64,000 nucleotides of DNA from Acinetobacter sp. GSS19 (GTDB taxonomy: Bacteria > Pseudomonadota > Gammaproteobacteria > Pseudomonadales > Moraxellaceae). A program made the translations under genes and the position numbers. The stretch lies in the NCBI RefSeq assembly GCF_028621895.1, contig NZ_CP117520.1, positions 2,046,001 to 2,110,000 of the forward strand. The letters are read 5' to 3'. The notes below the pieces were generated by a model. It ran no database searches, was not told the origin of the DNA, and was given only the letters and a program-made list of their open reading frames with translations. Below are positions 1 through 9,065 of this stretch, one piece after another; the stretch's first letter is position 1; each line of letters opens with the position of its first letter.

Positions 1-296
1 CGACGCAGTAGATACATACAAAACGTATGAAAGGTCGAAGCACGCAAACCTTTTGCTTCAGCCCCTAAAGCCAATTCCACGCGTGCCACAATTTCACTCG
101 CGGCACGGCGGGTAAAGGTCAGAATCTGGATTTGATTCGCCGGAATACCTTGAGCAATCAGGTACGCGGCACGGGCGACAATGGTTTTGGTTTTGCCACA
201 GCCTGCCCCCGCCAAAACCAGACAGTTTTGTGCTGTGGTGGTTGCTGCTTGTTTCTGCTGAGGATTCAATTCATCGATCAGGGTGGCTAAACTCAT
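1..296 (-). CDS. UvrD/Rep-family ATP-dependent DNA helicase, N-terminal part (runs off the window)
   Basis: This is the first ~98 codons of a superfamily 1 DNA helicase; the rest lies beyond base 1. Seen: it begins MSLATLIDELNPQQKQA, a Q-motif-like start, followed by a Walker A motif (GAGCGKT, residues about 30-36) and a motif Ia-like TFTRRAASEI. Such enzymes use ATP to translocate 3'-5' along single-stranded DNA in repair or replication restart. The start is the first ATG of the open frame. Whether it is UvrD, Rep or a more distant UvrD-like helicase cannot be told from the N-terminus; it does not look like a textbook E. coli UvrD. Confidence 0.8.
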   Translation of the reverse strand, partial: MSLATLIDELNPQQKQAATTTAQNCLVLAGAGCGKTKTIVARAAYLIAQGIPANQIQILTFTRRAASEIVARVELALGAEAKGLRASTFHTFCMYLLR

Positions 297-478
297 AACA
301 TCTCATCTTGTGGACTGCAGGGTTAGTTTAGCAGAGCAACCACTGAAAAGCTGATCCATCCTGTGCATGAGTGAAACAGAGATAAATACCGAATACCGAA
401 TTTTTTCACTTCTAAAAGGTTTGCCTCACATCAGTGATCAGAATGTTTTAACAAAGATCTCCTGTTGCAAAAGATGAC

Positions 479-498
479 ATTGCCTTGCTTCAGGCAAT
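479..498 (-). terminator. Hairpin overlapping the glycerate kinase stop, possible weak terminator
   Basis: ATTGCCT and AGGCAAT form a 7-bp stem with a 6-nt loop, overlapping the end of the kinase gene. On the minus strand it is followed only by a short, late T-run, so it is a weak intrinsic terminator at best. Confidence 0.35.
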
Positions 499-1641
499 CC
501 TCTCGCTCATTTTTAACAATCGGGCAATATTTTCACAGGTTCTTTCCAGATTGCGCTCACCCATCTGTAAAGCACTCGATAAATCACACGCTCCATCGAC
601 GATACTGAAAATTGCAGTAAAACCTTCTGCATACAAGACATCAATGTCTGCTCCAACATAACCGGCACAGGCAATGACCGGTTTATGCAAACGTTTGGCC
701 ACTTGTGCTACCCCATATGGGGTTTTTCCTAGCCCGGTTTGAAAATCAATCCCCCCTTCACCGGTCAAAACTACATCGGCTTGTGCAATATGCTCTGCCA
801 GTCGGGTCTGTTCGATGACGATCTCTACCCCTGAACGGATCTGTGCACCTGCAAAAGCCATCAACCCAAAGCCTAATCCGCCCGCAGCACCGGCTCCGGC
901 CTGATCTTTCACATGGATATCCAGCTGTGCTGCGACCAGATCGGCAAAATACCGCAGGTTATCATCCAGTATCTGCACCATGTCTGGGGTTGCCCCTTTC
1001 TGGGGGCCAAATATCGCGGAGGCTCCCCGCTCACCACATAAAGGATTATTTACATCACTGGCAATGATGATTTCAGTCTGCTTGAGACGCGGATCCAATC
1101 CTGTCAGATCAATCCGTTTGATTCGATGCAGCTGCCCACCACCGAGCGTGACTTCCAAATCATCAGCATCATAAAATTTCACTCCCAGTGCCTGTGCCAT
1201 CCCGGCACCTGCATCATTGGTCACACTTCCGCCCAGACCAATAATCATTTTGGTGACGCCCTGATCCAGGGCCTGTTTCATCATTTCTCCAGTCCCTAGC
1301 GTCGTGGTCACTAATGGATTCCGCTGTGCAACCGGCAATAAATGCATGCCATTGGCTTTGGCCATTTCAATGATTGCGGTTTTCCCCTGCTCCACACATC
1401 CCCAATAACTGGCAACACGCTGCTGTGGCAGCGGTCCTGTGACTTCACAAGGAACTTTTACACCATTTAATGCTGAAACCAGTGCATCTGCGGTGCCTTC
1501 CCCACCATCCGCCATCGGAACGTGAATAAAATGTGCGTTGGGAAATACTTTTTCTATGCCACGCTGCATGGCCTGACACGCCAGTTCAGCGCTCATGCTT
1601 TCTTTGAATGAATCGGGAGCAAGAACAAAGGTTTTATGCAT
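490..1641 (-). CDS. Glycerate kinase
   Basis: Glycerate 2-kinase family (GarK/GlxK type), which phosphorylates glycerate with ATP to feed it into central metabolism. Seen: the family's opening FVLAPDSFKESMSA, then ADGGEGT, a GLGGSVTNDAGAGMAQALG stretch and a C-terminal LTGEGGIDFQTGLGKTPYGVA, all landmarks of this fold. I start at the ATG at 1641 (MHKTFVLAPDSFKES), because the homologous part begins there; an in-frame ATG at 1677 would add 12 residues without family similarity. Length about 383 residues, normal for the family. No neighbouring glyoxylate or garD-type genes are visible, so its pathway context is not shown here. Confidence 0.9.
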   Translation of the reverse strand: MHKTFVLAPDSFKESMSAELACQAMQRGIEKVFPNAHFIHVPMADGGEGTADALVSALNGVKVPCEVTGPLPQQRVASYWGCVEQGKTAIIEMAKANGMHLLPVAQRNPLVTTTLGTGEMMKQALDQGVTKMIIGLGGSVTNDAGAGMAQALGVKFYDADDLEVTLGGGQLHRIKRIDLTGLDPRLKQTEIIIASDVNNPLCGERGASAIFGPQKGATPDMVQILDDNLRYFADLVAAQLDIHVKDQAGAGAAGGLGFGLMAFAGAQIRSGVEIVIEQTRLAEHIAQADVVLTGEGGIDFQTGLGKTPYGVAQVAKRLHKPVIACAGYVGADIDVLYAEGFTAIFSIVDGACDLSSALQMGERNLERTCENIARLLKMSERIA

Positions 1642-1721
1642 GGAAAACAGATCCAGAGTTGGATTTTTCAACATCATAGTCCATATAAAACACGACAGGT
1701 ACTGGCTTTAAACTGATCCAA

Positions 1722-2294
1722 TCAGACATCTGCAGAACTTTTAGGTATTCGCTGTTGGATATACAGTGCCAGGGTCAGATAGTGGATACCTTGGAACATC
1801 AAGTCCAATGCCAGTAACAACCCGAGTAACCAGAACGGTGCTTCAGGAGAAAGAAAAATCAAGATACCCATCAAAGTGGTCAAAAACCCGGACAATAACA
1901 GCCCACCCCAACCGGCCCAAGGTTTCCAGAAAAAAGCTTTCATCATCCGGATGAGTCCGGCAACGATCAAAACGATGGCCAGCAGGTGGGTCAGTACGAT
2001 GGCTGTTTGTACTGGTGTTGCAAAAGCATAATAACCGGCAAGAAAGTACAGTAGTGCAAACAAGATGCCTAGTCCGCGCAGAGCACCGCTAAAAATCTTT
2101 ATGGCAGCAAATAAATGTAAGATTCCGGCCAGCATCATCAACGAGCCAAATAGCAACACCACGGACAATGTGGCAACAGGTAATGTGAACACTAGTATCA
2201 AGGAAAAGAGCACTAGAAGAATTCCCAGTGCCAGATACCATTTGCGATTTTCATGCAGTTGATGTCGGATTAAATCATTGCCGATGGTTTTCAT
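1722..2294 (-). CDS. HdeD-family (DUF308) membrane protein
   Basis: A 190-residue, highly hydrophobic protein with about six predicted membrane segments spread over residues 18-175, resembling the HdeD/DUF308 family of inner-membrane proteins. HdeD of E. coli is linked to acid resistance at high cell density; the biochemical activity is unknown. Seen: short hydrophilic N-terminus (MKTIGNDLIRHQLHENRKW), then alternating hydrophobic helices with LILVFTLPVATLS and LLALDLMFQGI. It lies between glycerate kinase and the metallopeptidase-like gene on the same strand, but with no sign of a shared function. Acid-stress involvement is an inference from the family name only. Confidence 0.75.
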   Translation of the reverse strand: MKTIGNDLIRHQLHENRKWYLALGILLVLFSLILVFTLPVATLSVVLLFGSLMMLAGILHLFAAIKIFSGALRGLGILFALLYFLAGYYAFATPVQTAIVLTHLLAIVLIVAGLIRMMKAFFWKPWAGWGGLLLSGFLTTLMGILIFLSPEAPFWLLGLLLALDLMFQGIHYLTLALYIQQRIPKSSADV

Positions 2295-2427
2295 TCTTAT
2301 TCTCGACGCCTAGCCCTTTTATACTTAGATTTTTCAATAGATCATGGGCCATGTCTAGCGGCGAGATACCGCATATTGTGAATAAAATGAATCAAACTGT
2401 GGATAACTATCCTTTTATCCACATTCA

Positions 2428-3186
2428 CTACTTTTTCCAGCCAATTTCCATTGCCGTCGCCAGATTCAGGCGAGTCTGTGCCAGATTTTCTGCCATTGTG
2501 CTCGTATTTTCAGACAAGGGGATATGCCCAGCCATAATCTCGGCATAGCGCTGTGGATACAGCGGCTGTTTTTCTGGCTCAGCATAACCAATCGGATAAG
2601 TCGGCTGCCCGTTACTTAAGTCATATTTATCGCTAGCACCAAAAGCATGCAGCAGTTCATGCACCAATACAGTTTTATTCTGATCACTCTGTTTGACAGA
2701 TGCAAACAGGTTGACGGAACCAATGCGGCCTTTTTCCAGTGCCGTGGAATGCTTTAGAACATGAACATATTGAGGATCATAATAATTCAGATACAGACGT
2801 ACGCTCGGTGAGCCATCGGCGGATTCACTGTGTTTCCAGGCATAGTAACGGAATTTCAGACTCCACAACATCACGTCCAGCATCGAAGCATTTTCTGGGA
2901 CTTTTGGCGGTAACTGCTGAATCTCACGTCCCAGCTGGAAATAAAAATGTACGGGTTGGCCACGATACTCGGCAGCAGCAGCACTCAAATACTGTTGGGC
3001 ATCTTGTAACTGGTCCAGCGAGAGCTGCTGGATATAACGCTGGGTATTCGCGTGACCATCGGCATTTACTGGATGCAACAGTACCACCACTGGTCGTGAC
3101 CAGTCCTGATTCTGGTCACGATAGGCATTCACCGCCACAACCAGCAGCACTAGCAAGAGAATTAAAATCCGAACCTGTTTCCACAT
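2428..3186 (-). CDS. Membrane-anchored putative zinc metallopeptidase (HExxH)
   Basis: Not a family I can name. Seen: an N-terminal hydrophobic segment (residues 7-20, signal anchor or signal peptide) and a soluble domain containing HELLH at residues 176-180, followed by AFGASDKYD. HExxHxxGxxD-like spacing is typical of metzincin-like zinc proteases, with H176, H180 and D186 as plausible zinc ligands and E177 as the general base. A later EIMAG could provide a Met-turn-like element. It is expected to face the periplasm. It lies downstream of the NYN-LOTUS gene on the same strand. Substrate unknown; the activity is inferred from the motif alone. Confidence 0.6.
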   Translation of the reverse strand: MWKQVRILILLLVLLVVAVNAYRDQNQDWSRPVVVLLHPVNADGHANTQRYIQQLSLDQLQDAQQYLSAAAAEYRGQPVHFYFQLGREIQQLPPKVPENASMLDVMLWSLKFRYYAWKHSESADGSPSVRLYLNYYDPQYVHVLKHSTALEKGRIGSVNLFASVKQSDQNKTVLVHELLHAFGASDKYDLSNGQPTYPIGYAEPEKQPLYPQRYAEIMAGHIPLSENTSTMAENLAQTRLNLATAMEIGWKK

Positions 3187-3225
3187 AGCCCTCTCCTTTA
3201 ATTATTTATTTTTTAATTTAAAAGT

Positions 3226-4206
3226 TCAGGGCATGACTTTATTTACTCTAATAAACTTTGTGTCTCCTACCTGCTTGGACTCAATCCAACCATTATGAAT
3301 TGAATCTAGAGCTTCTTCATAATTCCTTACGTTTAAATCTGATTGTTTTAAAAAGTTAATTACATCTTGGATATTTGCCCAATTATTTTTATCAGCACTT
3401 TGATTAATTGCTTTTTGTACTAGCCTAATAAAGGTACTAAAACTACTTTTCCTTAAATACATCTGGCTACCTTGCATTTTTATTTCAAATACTCCTAATG
3501 CTTTTACCAAACCAGATAATTTGTCATATCCATAATTACGTGTATCAAAATCTGGCTTTACAGCACTAATATACGTACCTATAGCACCTAGATATGCCCA
3601 ACCACTATCATCAGAATTGTCTTTGACGGCTTTATAAATCAAGTTTAAGGTAGCTTTATCTATTTGTTGTTTTATTTCTTCTTTTTCAACTGATCCAGCT
3701 TTGACTACCTCTTTAGAATCAACTTCTTTCTTTAAGAATGGATTTTGTTTTAATTCATCTTTTTCATCAACAGTTAAATTTTCCACGGAAATAAATTTAT
3801 CACATGCTTTCTTAAAAGGCTCGGGTGTCTTCTTACGACCAAAACCATAAACCATTAAACCGCTTTCACGAATTCTAGAAGCCAAAGGTGTAAAATCACT
3901 ATCACTAGAAACGATACAAAAACCATCAAGTGCACCACTATATAATAAGTCCATTGCATCAATGATAAGGATCATATCTGTCGCATCTTTGCCCGTAGTG
4001 TAAGCAAATTGCTGAACAGGGGTAATAGCATGTGGGAGTAATACCTCACGCCAACTTTTTAGAGCATCACTACTCCAATCCCCATATACTCGCTTAACAC
4101 TAGCAATCCCATATTTTGCTACCTCTTCTAAAATTAAAGAGATTGAATTTTTTGAAGAATTATCAGCATCGATTAGAACTGCTAGTTTTTTCGCATGAAC
4201 GTCCAT
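3226..4206 (-). CDS. NYN (PIN-like RNase) plus LOTUS/OST-HTH domain protein
   Basis: A 326-residue protein of the NYN/LabA-like group. Seen: N-terminal PIN-like fold (residues about 8-150) with acidic residues D13 and D15 in VLIDADNS, D74/D77 in GKDATDMI and D102/D104 in SSDSDF, the usual metal-binding pattern of NYN nucleases. A charged linker (about 150-178) follows, then an OST-HTH/LOTUS-like domain (about 180-248), and a C-terminal winged-helix-like domain (about 255-326) containing NNWANIQDVINFLKQ. NYN domains are thought to cut RNA and LOTUS domains to bind RNA. The gene is clearly more AT-rich than its neighbours, suggesting recent acquisition. It sits just below the topA terminator and probably has its own promoter there. 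RNA target unknown. Confidence 0.8.
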   Translation of the reverse strand: MDVHAKKLAVLIDADNSSKNSISLILEEVAKYGIASVKRVYGDWSSDALKSWREVLLPHAITPVQQFAYTTGKDATDMILIIDAMDLLYSGALDGFCIVSSDSDFTPLASRIRESGLMVYGFGRKKTPEPFKKACDKFISVENLTVDEKDELKQNPFLKKEVDSKEVVKAGSVEKEEIKQQIDKATLNLIYKAVKDNSDDSGWAYLGAIGTYISAVKPDFDTRNYGYDKLSGLVKALGVFEIKMQGSQMYLRKSSFSTFIRLVQKAINQSADKNNWANIQDVINFLKQSDLNVRNYEEALDSIHNGWIESKQVGDTKFIRVNKVMP

Positions 4207-4256
4207 AGCCCCCTCTCTCTAAACTTTTTCATTTTAAAAAATCAAATTTTTAAAAT

Positions 4257-4285
4257 AAAAAATGCTAGCTCAGCTAGCATTTTTG
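4257..4285 (-). terminator. Rho-independent terminator of topA
   Basis: AATGCTAGC and GCTAGCATT form a 9-bp stem with a 3-nt loop, flanked by A-rich and T-rich runs on both sides. It lies 14 bases below the topA stop codon and separates topA from the NYN gene. Confidence 0.85.
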
Positions 4286-4298
4286 TTTTTATTGGAAT

Positions 4299-6941
4299 TT
4301 AACCTTCAACCCACTTTTCATTTTGGTAGACCAGACTCCACTTGGTTGGTTTACCTTCCGGAGTTTCCGAACCGATATACTGAGACTGGTTCTTACGGCT
4401 GAATTTCACCACAGTCGGGTTGCCTTCAGGATCGGTGTCTGGCGCTTGCAACAGAAACTGATATTTGGCATCCAACTGCTCCGCGACCGTACGTAGCTCA
4501 GCCACTTTGGGTGCGCGGGTTTCACGGATTTTCGGAAACTTGCTGGCTGCTAGGAACAGACCGGCAGCGCCATCACGCAATACAAAATAATCATCGTGTT
4601 TGGTTGAACGCAGATGTTCCATCTTGATCGGATCAACACGCGGTGGTGCTGGCTGACCATTTTTCAGTACCTTGCGGGTATTATCACAGCTGGTACAGGC
4701 AAAATATGGACCAAAACGACCAGTTTTTAGCTGCATTTCCCCATCACATTTGTCACATGGGATGGTTGGGCCATCATAACCCTTGATCTTGAATTCGCCT
4801 TCTTCGACTTCTGAACCATCACAGTCTGGATTGTTGCCACAAATGTGTAATTTTCGCCCACCGTCGATTACATAGCTGTCCATCGCCGTGCCGCATTTGG
4901 CACAACGTTTTTTCGACATCAAGTCCGCAGTTTCCGCAGCATCATCATCCGACAAGGCAGCCAAAGACTCTACTGGAGTTAAATTCAATGTGCCCTTACA
5001 ACGCTCTTTTGGCGGCAGGTTATAACCTGAACATCCCAAGAAGACTCCGGTCGTTCCTGTCCGAATCTGCATCGGGCGGCCACATTCAGGACATTTAACT
5101 TCTGGCACTTCAATCGGCTGGTTACGGCGCATGCCATGCTCGCCCTGAGCCGTGGTCAAACGCTGTTTGAAATCGCCATAGAAACTGTCCAGCAGTTCTT
5201 TCCAGTTACGGTCGCCTGTCGCTACCCGGTCCAGCTGCCCTTCAAGATCAGCGGTGAACGCATAGTTCATCAGGTTGTTAAAGCTTTCATCCAGACGATC
5301 GGTAACGATTTCACCCATTTTCTCGGCAAACAGACGGCGGTTCTCCAGCTTGACATAACCGCGATCCTGAATGGTCGAGATAATCGCCGCATAGGTGGAT
5401 GGACGGCCGATACCGCGTTTTTCCAGCTCTTTCACCAAAGAAGCTTCGGTAAAACGTGCTGGCGGTTTGGTGAAGTGCTGACTTGGATCCAGTTTTTCCA
5501 GTTTTAGGATTTCGCCGATTTTGACGGCTGGCAACAACACATCATCATCGGATTTGTTTGCACCACGGACTTTGGTAAAGCCATCAAATACCAAGGTACG
5601 GCCTTTGGCTTTCAGCTCCACCCCATTGGCATCGACTAAAATGGTCGAGGATAAATATTCTGCTGGTGTCATCTGACACGCCACAAATTGGCGCCAGATC
5701 AGATCATATAAGCGTTGTGCATCACGCTCGACACCTGCCAAATCGTTACCCGTTAAAGCCACGCTGGACGGACGTATGGCTTCATGCGCTTCTTGTGCAC
5801 CGGCTTTATTGCCATAACGGTTTGGCTTGGCTGGTAAATATTTTTCGCCGTACTGCTGCTCGATATGGCTGCGCACCATATTTACCGCGTCATCGCTCAG
5901 GAATGTTGAGTCGGTACGCATATAGGTAATAAAACCAGCCTCATACAGACGTTGTGCCAGCATCATGGTTTTCTTCACTGAAAAACCTAAACGGGTACTG
6001 GCGGCCTGTTGCAAGGTTGAAGTGATATACGGCGCACTTGGATTGACTTTGGTCGGTTTGTCTTCGCGCTGTGCAACTTTATATTCGGCGTCTTTTAATA
6101 CGGCAAGCAACGCATCAGTTTCAGCTTTATTGCGCAGCTTCAGGGTCTTACCGGCCTGTTTGACTGCTTCAAGGCGAATCTGCTCTTTTTGTGCCTGAGT
6201 GTCGGCAAACACTTGCCAGTATTCTTCAGGGATAAAGGCACGGATTTCACGCTCACGCTCAACCACCAATTTTACTGCAACAGACTGTACACGTCCGGCT
6301 GATAAACCACGGGCGATCTTTTCCCAAAGGAGAGGAGAAATCATAAAGCCCACGACACGGTCGAGGAAGCGGCGAGCCTGTTGTGCATTGACTTTATTGG
6401 TATCTAGACGTGCAGGATGTTTAAAAGCTTCCTGAATGGCATTTTTGGTGATTTCATTAAAGACAACGCGTTGATAGCGTGAAGCATCACCACCAATCAC
6501 CTCTTTTAAATGCCAGGCAATGGCTTCCCCTTCACGGTCCAAGTCCGTTGCGAGATAGATTTCATCGACCTGTGAAGCCAGTTTTTTCAGTTCGGAAACG
6601 ACATTTTCCTTACCTGGTAAAACTTCATAATGTGCTTCCCAGCCATGTTCAGGATCAACCCCCATACGGTTAATCAGTGCTTGCTGGGCTTTTTGGGCTT
6701 TTTGTTCTTCGGTCAGTTTGGTACGGGTCCCCGGTTTTTTCTCGGCCGTTTTACTGCCCCCGCCTGTTGGCAAGTCACGAACATGACCCACCGAAGATTT
6801 CACGATGTATTGTGAACCCAAATATTTGTTGATAGTTTTCGCTTTTGCAGGCGACTCCACAATCACTAAGGCACGCTTGTTGGCCGCACCAGAGGCTTTT
6901 GCTGTGGTGCTTTGGGATGTGGATCGAGGAGCATTCGCCAT
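4299..6941 (-). CDS. topA: DNA topoisomerase I
   Basis: Type IA topoisomerase that relaxes negative supercoils by transient single-strand breakage. Seen: N-terminal Toprim domain starting [14 protein letters not shown] at about residue 24, with [13 protein letters not shown]; the catalytic tyrosine Y340 in [10 protein letters not shown]; and three C-terminal C4 zinc ribbons from about residue 617 (CPEC, CAKC and CDKC starts), followed by a DNA-binding tail. The 880-residue length and three zinc ribbons match gammaproteobacterial TopA. The first ~22 residues are a Ser/Thr/Ala-rich extension before the Toprim domain. The gene ends in its own hairpin terminator. Confidence 0.97.
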   Translation of the reverse strand: MANAPRSTSQSTTAKASGAANKRALVIVESPAKAKTINKYLGSQYIVKSSVGHVRDLPTGGGSKTAEKKPGTRTKLTEEQKAQKAQQALINRMGVDPEHGWEAHYEVLPGKENVVSELKKLASQVDEIYLATDLDREGEAIAWHLKEVIGGDASRYQRVVFNEITKNAIQEAFKHPARLDTNKVNAQQARRFLDRVVGFMISPLLWEKIARGLSAGRVQSVAVKLVVEREREIRAFIPEEYWQVFADTQAQKEQIRLEAVKQAGKTLKLRNKAETDALLAVLKDAEYKVAQREDKPTKVNPSAPYITSTLQQAASTRLGFSVKKTMMLAQRLYEAGFITYMRTDSTFLSDDAVNMVRSHIEQQYGEKYLPAKPNRYGNKAGAQEAHEAIRPSSVALTGNDLAGVERDAQRLYDLIWRQFVACQMTPAEYLSSTILVDANGVELKAKGRTLVFDGFTKVRGANKSDDDVLLPAVKIGEILKLEKLDPSQHFTKPPARFTEASLVKELEKRGIGRPSTYAAIISTIQDRGYVKLENRRLFAEKMGEIVTDRLDESFNNLMNYAFTADLEGQLDRVATGDRNWKELLDSFYGDFKQRLTTAQGEHGMRRNQPIEVPEVKCPECGRPMQIRTGTTGVFLGCSGYNLPPKERCKGTLNLTPVESLAALSDDDAAETADLMSKKRCAKCGTAMDSYVIDGGRKLHICGNNPDCDGSEVEEGEFKIKGYDGPTIPCDKCDGEMQLKTGRFGPYFACTSCDNTRKVLKNGQPAPPRVDPIKMEHLRSTKHDDYFVLRDGAAGLFLAASKFPKIRETRAPKVAELRTVAEQLDAKYQFLLQAPDTDPEGNPTVVKFSRKNQSQYIGSETPEGKPTKWSLVYQNEKWVEG

Positions 6942-6972
6942 AATGAACCATTATTCCTTTGAAGTGTAAAAA

Positions 6973-7422
6973 TCAGACTTGTGCCAAGCTGTGTAAATAG
7001 GTTTTGATCTCTTCCAATTGAGTTCCTCTCAAATCGGATTCCTCATCCCAGTACAGGCCAACACAGTTTGCCTGCATATCAATAGCATAAATCCCTTTTA
7101 ATGCAATGGGCGAATCATTCAATTTGTCATCCCCTTGGATAACCTTGAGTTGTTGATTCTCCACACGGGCACGCATTAGAGGCAAACGGGCATCTGGAAT
7201 CAGCACGCTATAGTAAGCCACCATACTGGCACGATTTTCAGTAGCCATCGGAACTTTGGTCCAGTCTGGTGCAACGACAAGACGTGGATGTAATCCCATT
7301 TTCCGTGCTCTGTCGCGCATCATGCCCAAGGCTTTCTCACGTGGGCTGACCCGCAGACCAAAAATCGATCCCAAGACAAAAATGATAATGACGACTGCGA
7401 CCCAAATTCCGGTATTTTCCAT
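6973..7422 (-). CDS. Hypothetical membrane-anchored protein upstream of topA
   Basis: I do not recognise this 149-residue protein. Seen: an N-terminal membrane segment (residues about 6-23, IWVAVVIIIFVLGSIFGL) followed at once by basic residues (RVSPREKALGMMRDRARKMG), so the remaining ~120 residues are probably cytoplasmic. The soluble part has no motif I can name. It ends 31 bases before the topA start on the same strand, so the two may be cotranscribed. Confidence 0.75.
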   Translation of the reverse strand: MENTGIWVAVVIIIFVLGSIFGLRVSPREKALGMMRDRARKMGLHPRLVVAPDWTKVPMATENRASMVAYYSVLIPDARLPLMRARVENQQLKVIQGDDKLNDSPIALKGIYAIDMQANCVGLYWDEESDLRGTQLEEIKTYLHSLAQV

Positions 7423-7707
7423 AGTTCACCTTTTTCTTCCTTTATTAGAGTTGCACAAGGCCAACCTAAAACGCAAGTTTGTCGGCGGATTTTCATCAGT
7501 TGAGTAAAAGAGAAAGTCGATAAACCTAGATGTCTAAAGTATTCAATGCGCAAGTTTCTTGCGAAAAATTTAGTTTTTTTGTGAGTGGTTCATACAATAT
7601 TTACCGCACTATCACACAACTGGACCCTTCCCAAACAGGGATCAACATGAAGTTTGAATCATGGCACTCAAGACACCGAAAGTCATGGAAATCAAGAGAT
7701 GATAGGT

Positions 7708-8715
7708 TTATTGCAGTAACATCTCATGACTATATAAAACTTCATGGCCATTCCAGTAGATATAGCCTTTTTCTAGAAGTTCTTTCAGCAGCAATTTCAC
7801 ATCCGCGTCCGGATAGAGTTTTTCCAGCAAATCACGCAGCTCAAAAATATCTTTGGGTTTTTCCGTTTTTAACTGGCTCAGCGCGCGCACCATTTCCCAT
7901 TGCAAGGCATCAATCTGCACAGCATCGGGTTGCTCTTGACGAGCGCTCTGCTGAGCCTGCAACAGGGCCTGTACGGAGGGAAACGACTTTACTGAGGATG
8001 ATTCTGCTGGGCTCGTAGCATTATTCTCCTGAACGTCTACAACCGTTTCCTGTAACAGATGATCCAGTTTCAGCTGTAACCACTGTTTCAAGATTTTTTT
8101 ACGGTAACTCACCTGCTGGTCATAACGTTTGACTATTTTTAACTTAATCAGCATCCCCAACAGTTGTTGAGCCTGCTCTGGCAATACGTGCAGGATATTA
8201 CCGATCGAATTTTTTAACCCTTCAATGGTGCCGGGTTTTCCAGCCATTTCCCCTAAAGCATCACAGTATTTCTTGACCAGTTGTAGTGCCGGTTTACGCT
8301 GGAAGGCCTGAGCACTCGGCAAGCGATAGCTACTCGCGCTAGATGCGGATTCCGTCTGGCTTTCCAGCTGGATCAGTGAAGCAAACAGACCGGCCCCCTG
8401 CATGAGTTGCAACAACACTTCTATGCTGGACATCGCAGAAAGGACTTCAATCTGGGTCTCAGCTTCCAGCAAAGCCAACAACTGTCCGACCACGACAGCA
8501 TAGGCATATTCCTGATGCTCAACTTGCGGGACATCCAGCACGATCACTTGTCCACTATTCAGCCAACTGGCAAACTCCGTCAGGTCTTCCAATGCATAGT
8601 CAAATTTTCCCTGACAATTGAACAGATACACCGTGTGATAATGCTGTAACAGCTCACGCAACACGGTCGCTGTCGGCATATTTTGTTCCAGGTCAAACAG
8701 GATCACTTTATTCAT
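7708..8715 (-). CDS. Hypothetical protein, possibly a degenerate PIN/NYN-like domain with a C-terminal winged helix
   Basis: A 335-residue protein I cannot assign. Seen: the N-terminus VILFDLEQNMPT, a YLFN strand, then EYAYAVVVGQLLALLE and IEVLSAMSSIEVLLQLM, which follow the order of elements in NYN/PIN-like folds (DxEN start, central helix, S-x-D-like strand end) but with several of the usual acidic residues missing. Residues about 135-215 look helical, then a Ser/Gln-rich linker, and the last ~65 residues (LQWEMVRALSQLK to the end) look like a winged helix. If the fold guess is right the domain is probably catalytically weak or dead. No operon partner is evident: slyX starts above it on the same strand, at 70 bases distance. 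Confidence 0.65.
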   Translation of the reverse strand: MNKVILFDLEQNMPTATVLRELLQHYHTVYLFNCQGKFDYALEDLTEFASWLNSGQVIVLDVPQVEHQEYAYAVVVGQLLALLEAETQIEVLSAMSSIEVLLQLMQGAGLFASLIQLESQTESASSASSYRLPSAQAFQRKPALQLVKKYCDALGEMAGKPGTIEGLKNSIGNILHVLPEQAQQLLGMLIKLKIVKRYDQQVSYRKKILKQWLQLKLDHLLQETVVDVQENNATSPAESSSVKSFPSVQALLQAQQSARQEQPDAVQIDALQWEMVRALSQLKTEKPKDIFELRDLLEKLYPDADVKLLLKELLEKGYIYWNGHEVLYSHEMLLQ

Positions 8716-8785
8716 TGGTATTCAAGATCGATCAATCAAAGACGAGAGAGATTAACACAGTTGAAAAATACTGCAGCGGAACCGA

Positions 8786-9031
8786 TTAATAGTGCGGAGG
8801 TCGGTTGGTCAACGGATCAAAAGGTGCAATCCCTTCCGACAGATCTGCCGACTCGACACGCTGATAGAGCAACTGCATCTGTTTTTTCAAAATGGCAATT
8901 TCTTGTGTCTGCAAAGCCATCTGCTGGTTAAGCTGATCGACTAAATCATCCAAAAATGCAATTCGCACTTGCAAATCTTCAATCGGTGCGGAAAATGACG
9001 CTTGATCATCATCGTATGGTTGTTTAGTCAT
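8786..9031 (-). CDS. slyX: SlyX family protein
   Basis: An 81-residue protein of the SlyX family, small coiled-coil proteins of unknown function found widely in Gammaproteobacteria. Seen: a heptad-like central helix from about residue 18 to 62 (LQVRIAFLDDLVDQLNQQ and onward), then the family's typical C-terminal FDPLTNRPPHY. It is divergent from uup, with only 34 bases between the two start codons. Confidence 0.85.
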   Translation of the reverse strand: MTKQPYDDDQASFSAPIEDLQVRIAFLDDLVDQLNQQMALQTQEIAILKKQMQLLYQRVESADLSEGIAPFDPLTNRPPHY

Positions 9032-9065
9032 TTAACCCTCCTCAATCGGGATCTTAGGAAACATT

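Noticed and set aside
7549..7563. CGCAAG/CTTGCG hairpin as a terminator
   Set aside because: Short stem, no adjacent T-run on either strand and no gene ending next to it.
7530..8018. Plus-strand open frame overlapping the 335-residue minus-strand gene
   Set aside because: It runs opposite to a better supported gene, has no Shine-Dalgarno and its product has no family-like or compositional logic.
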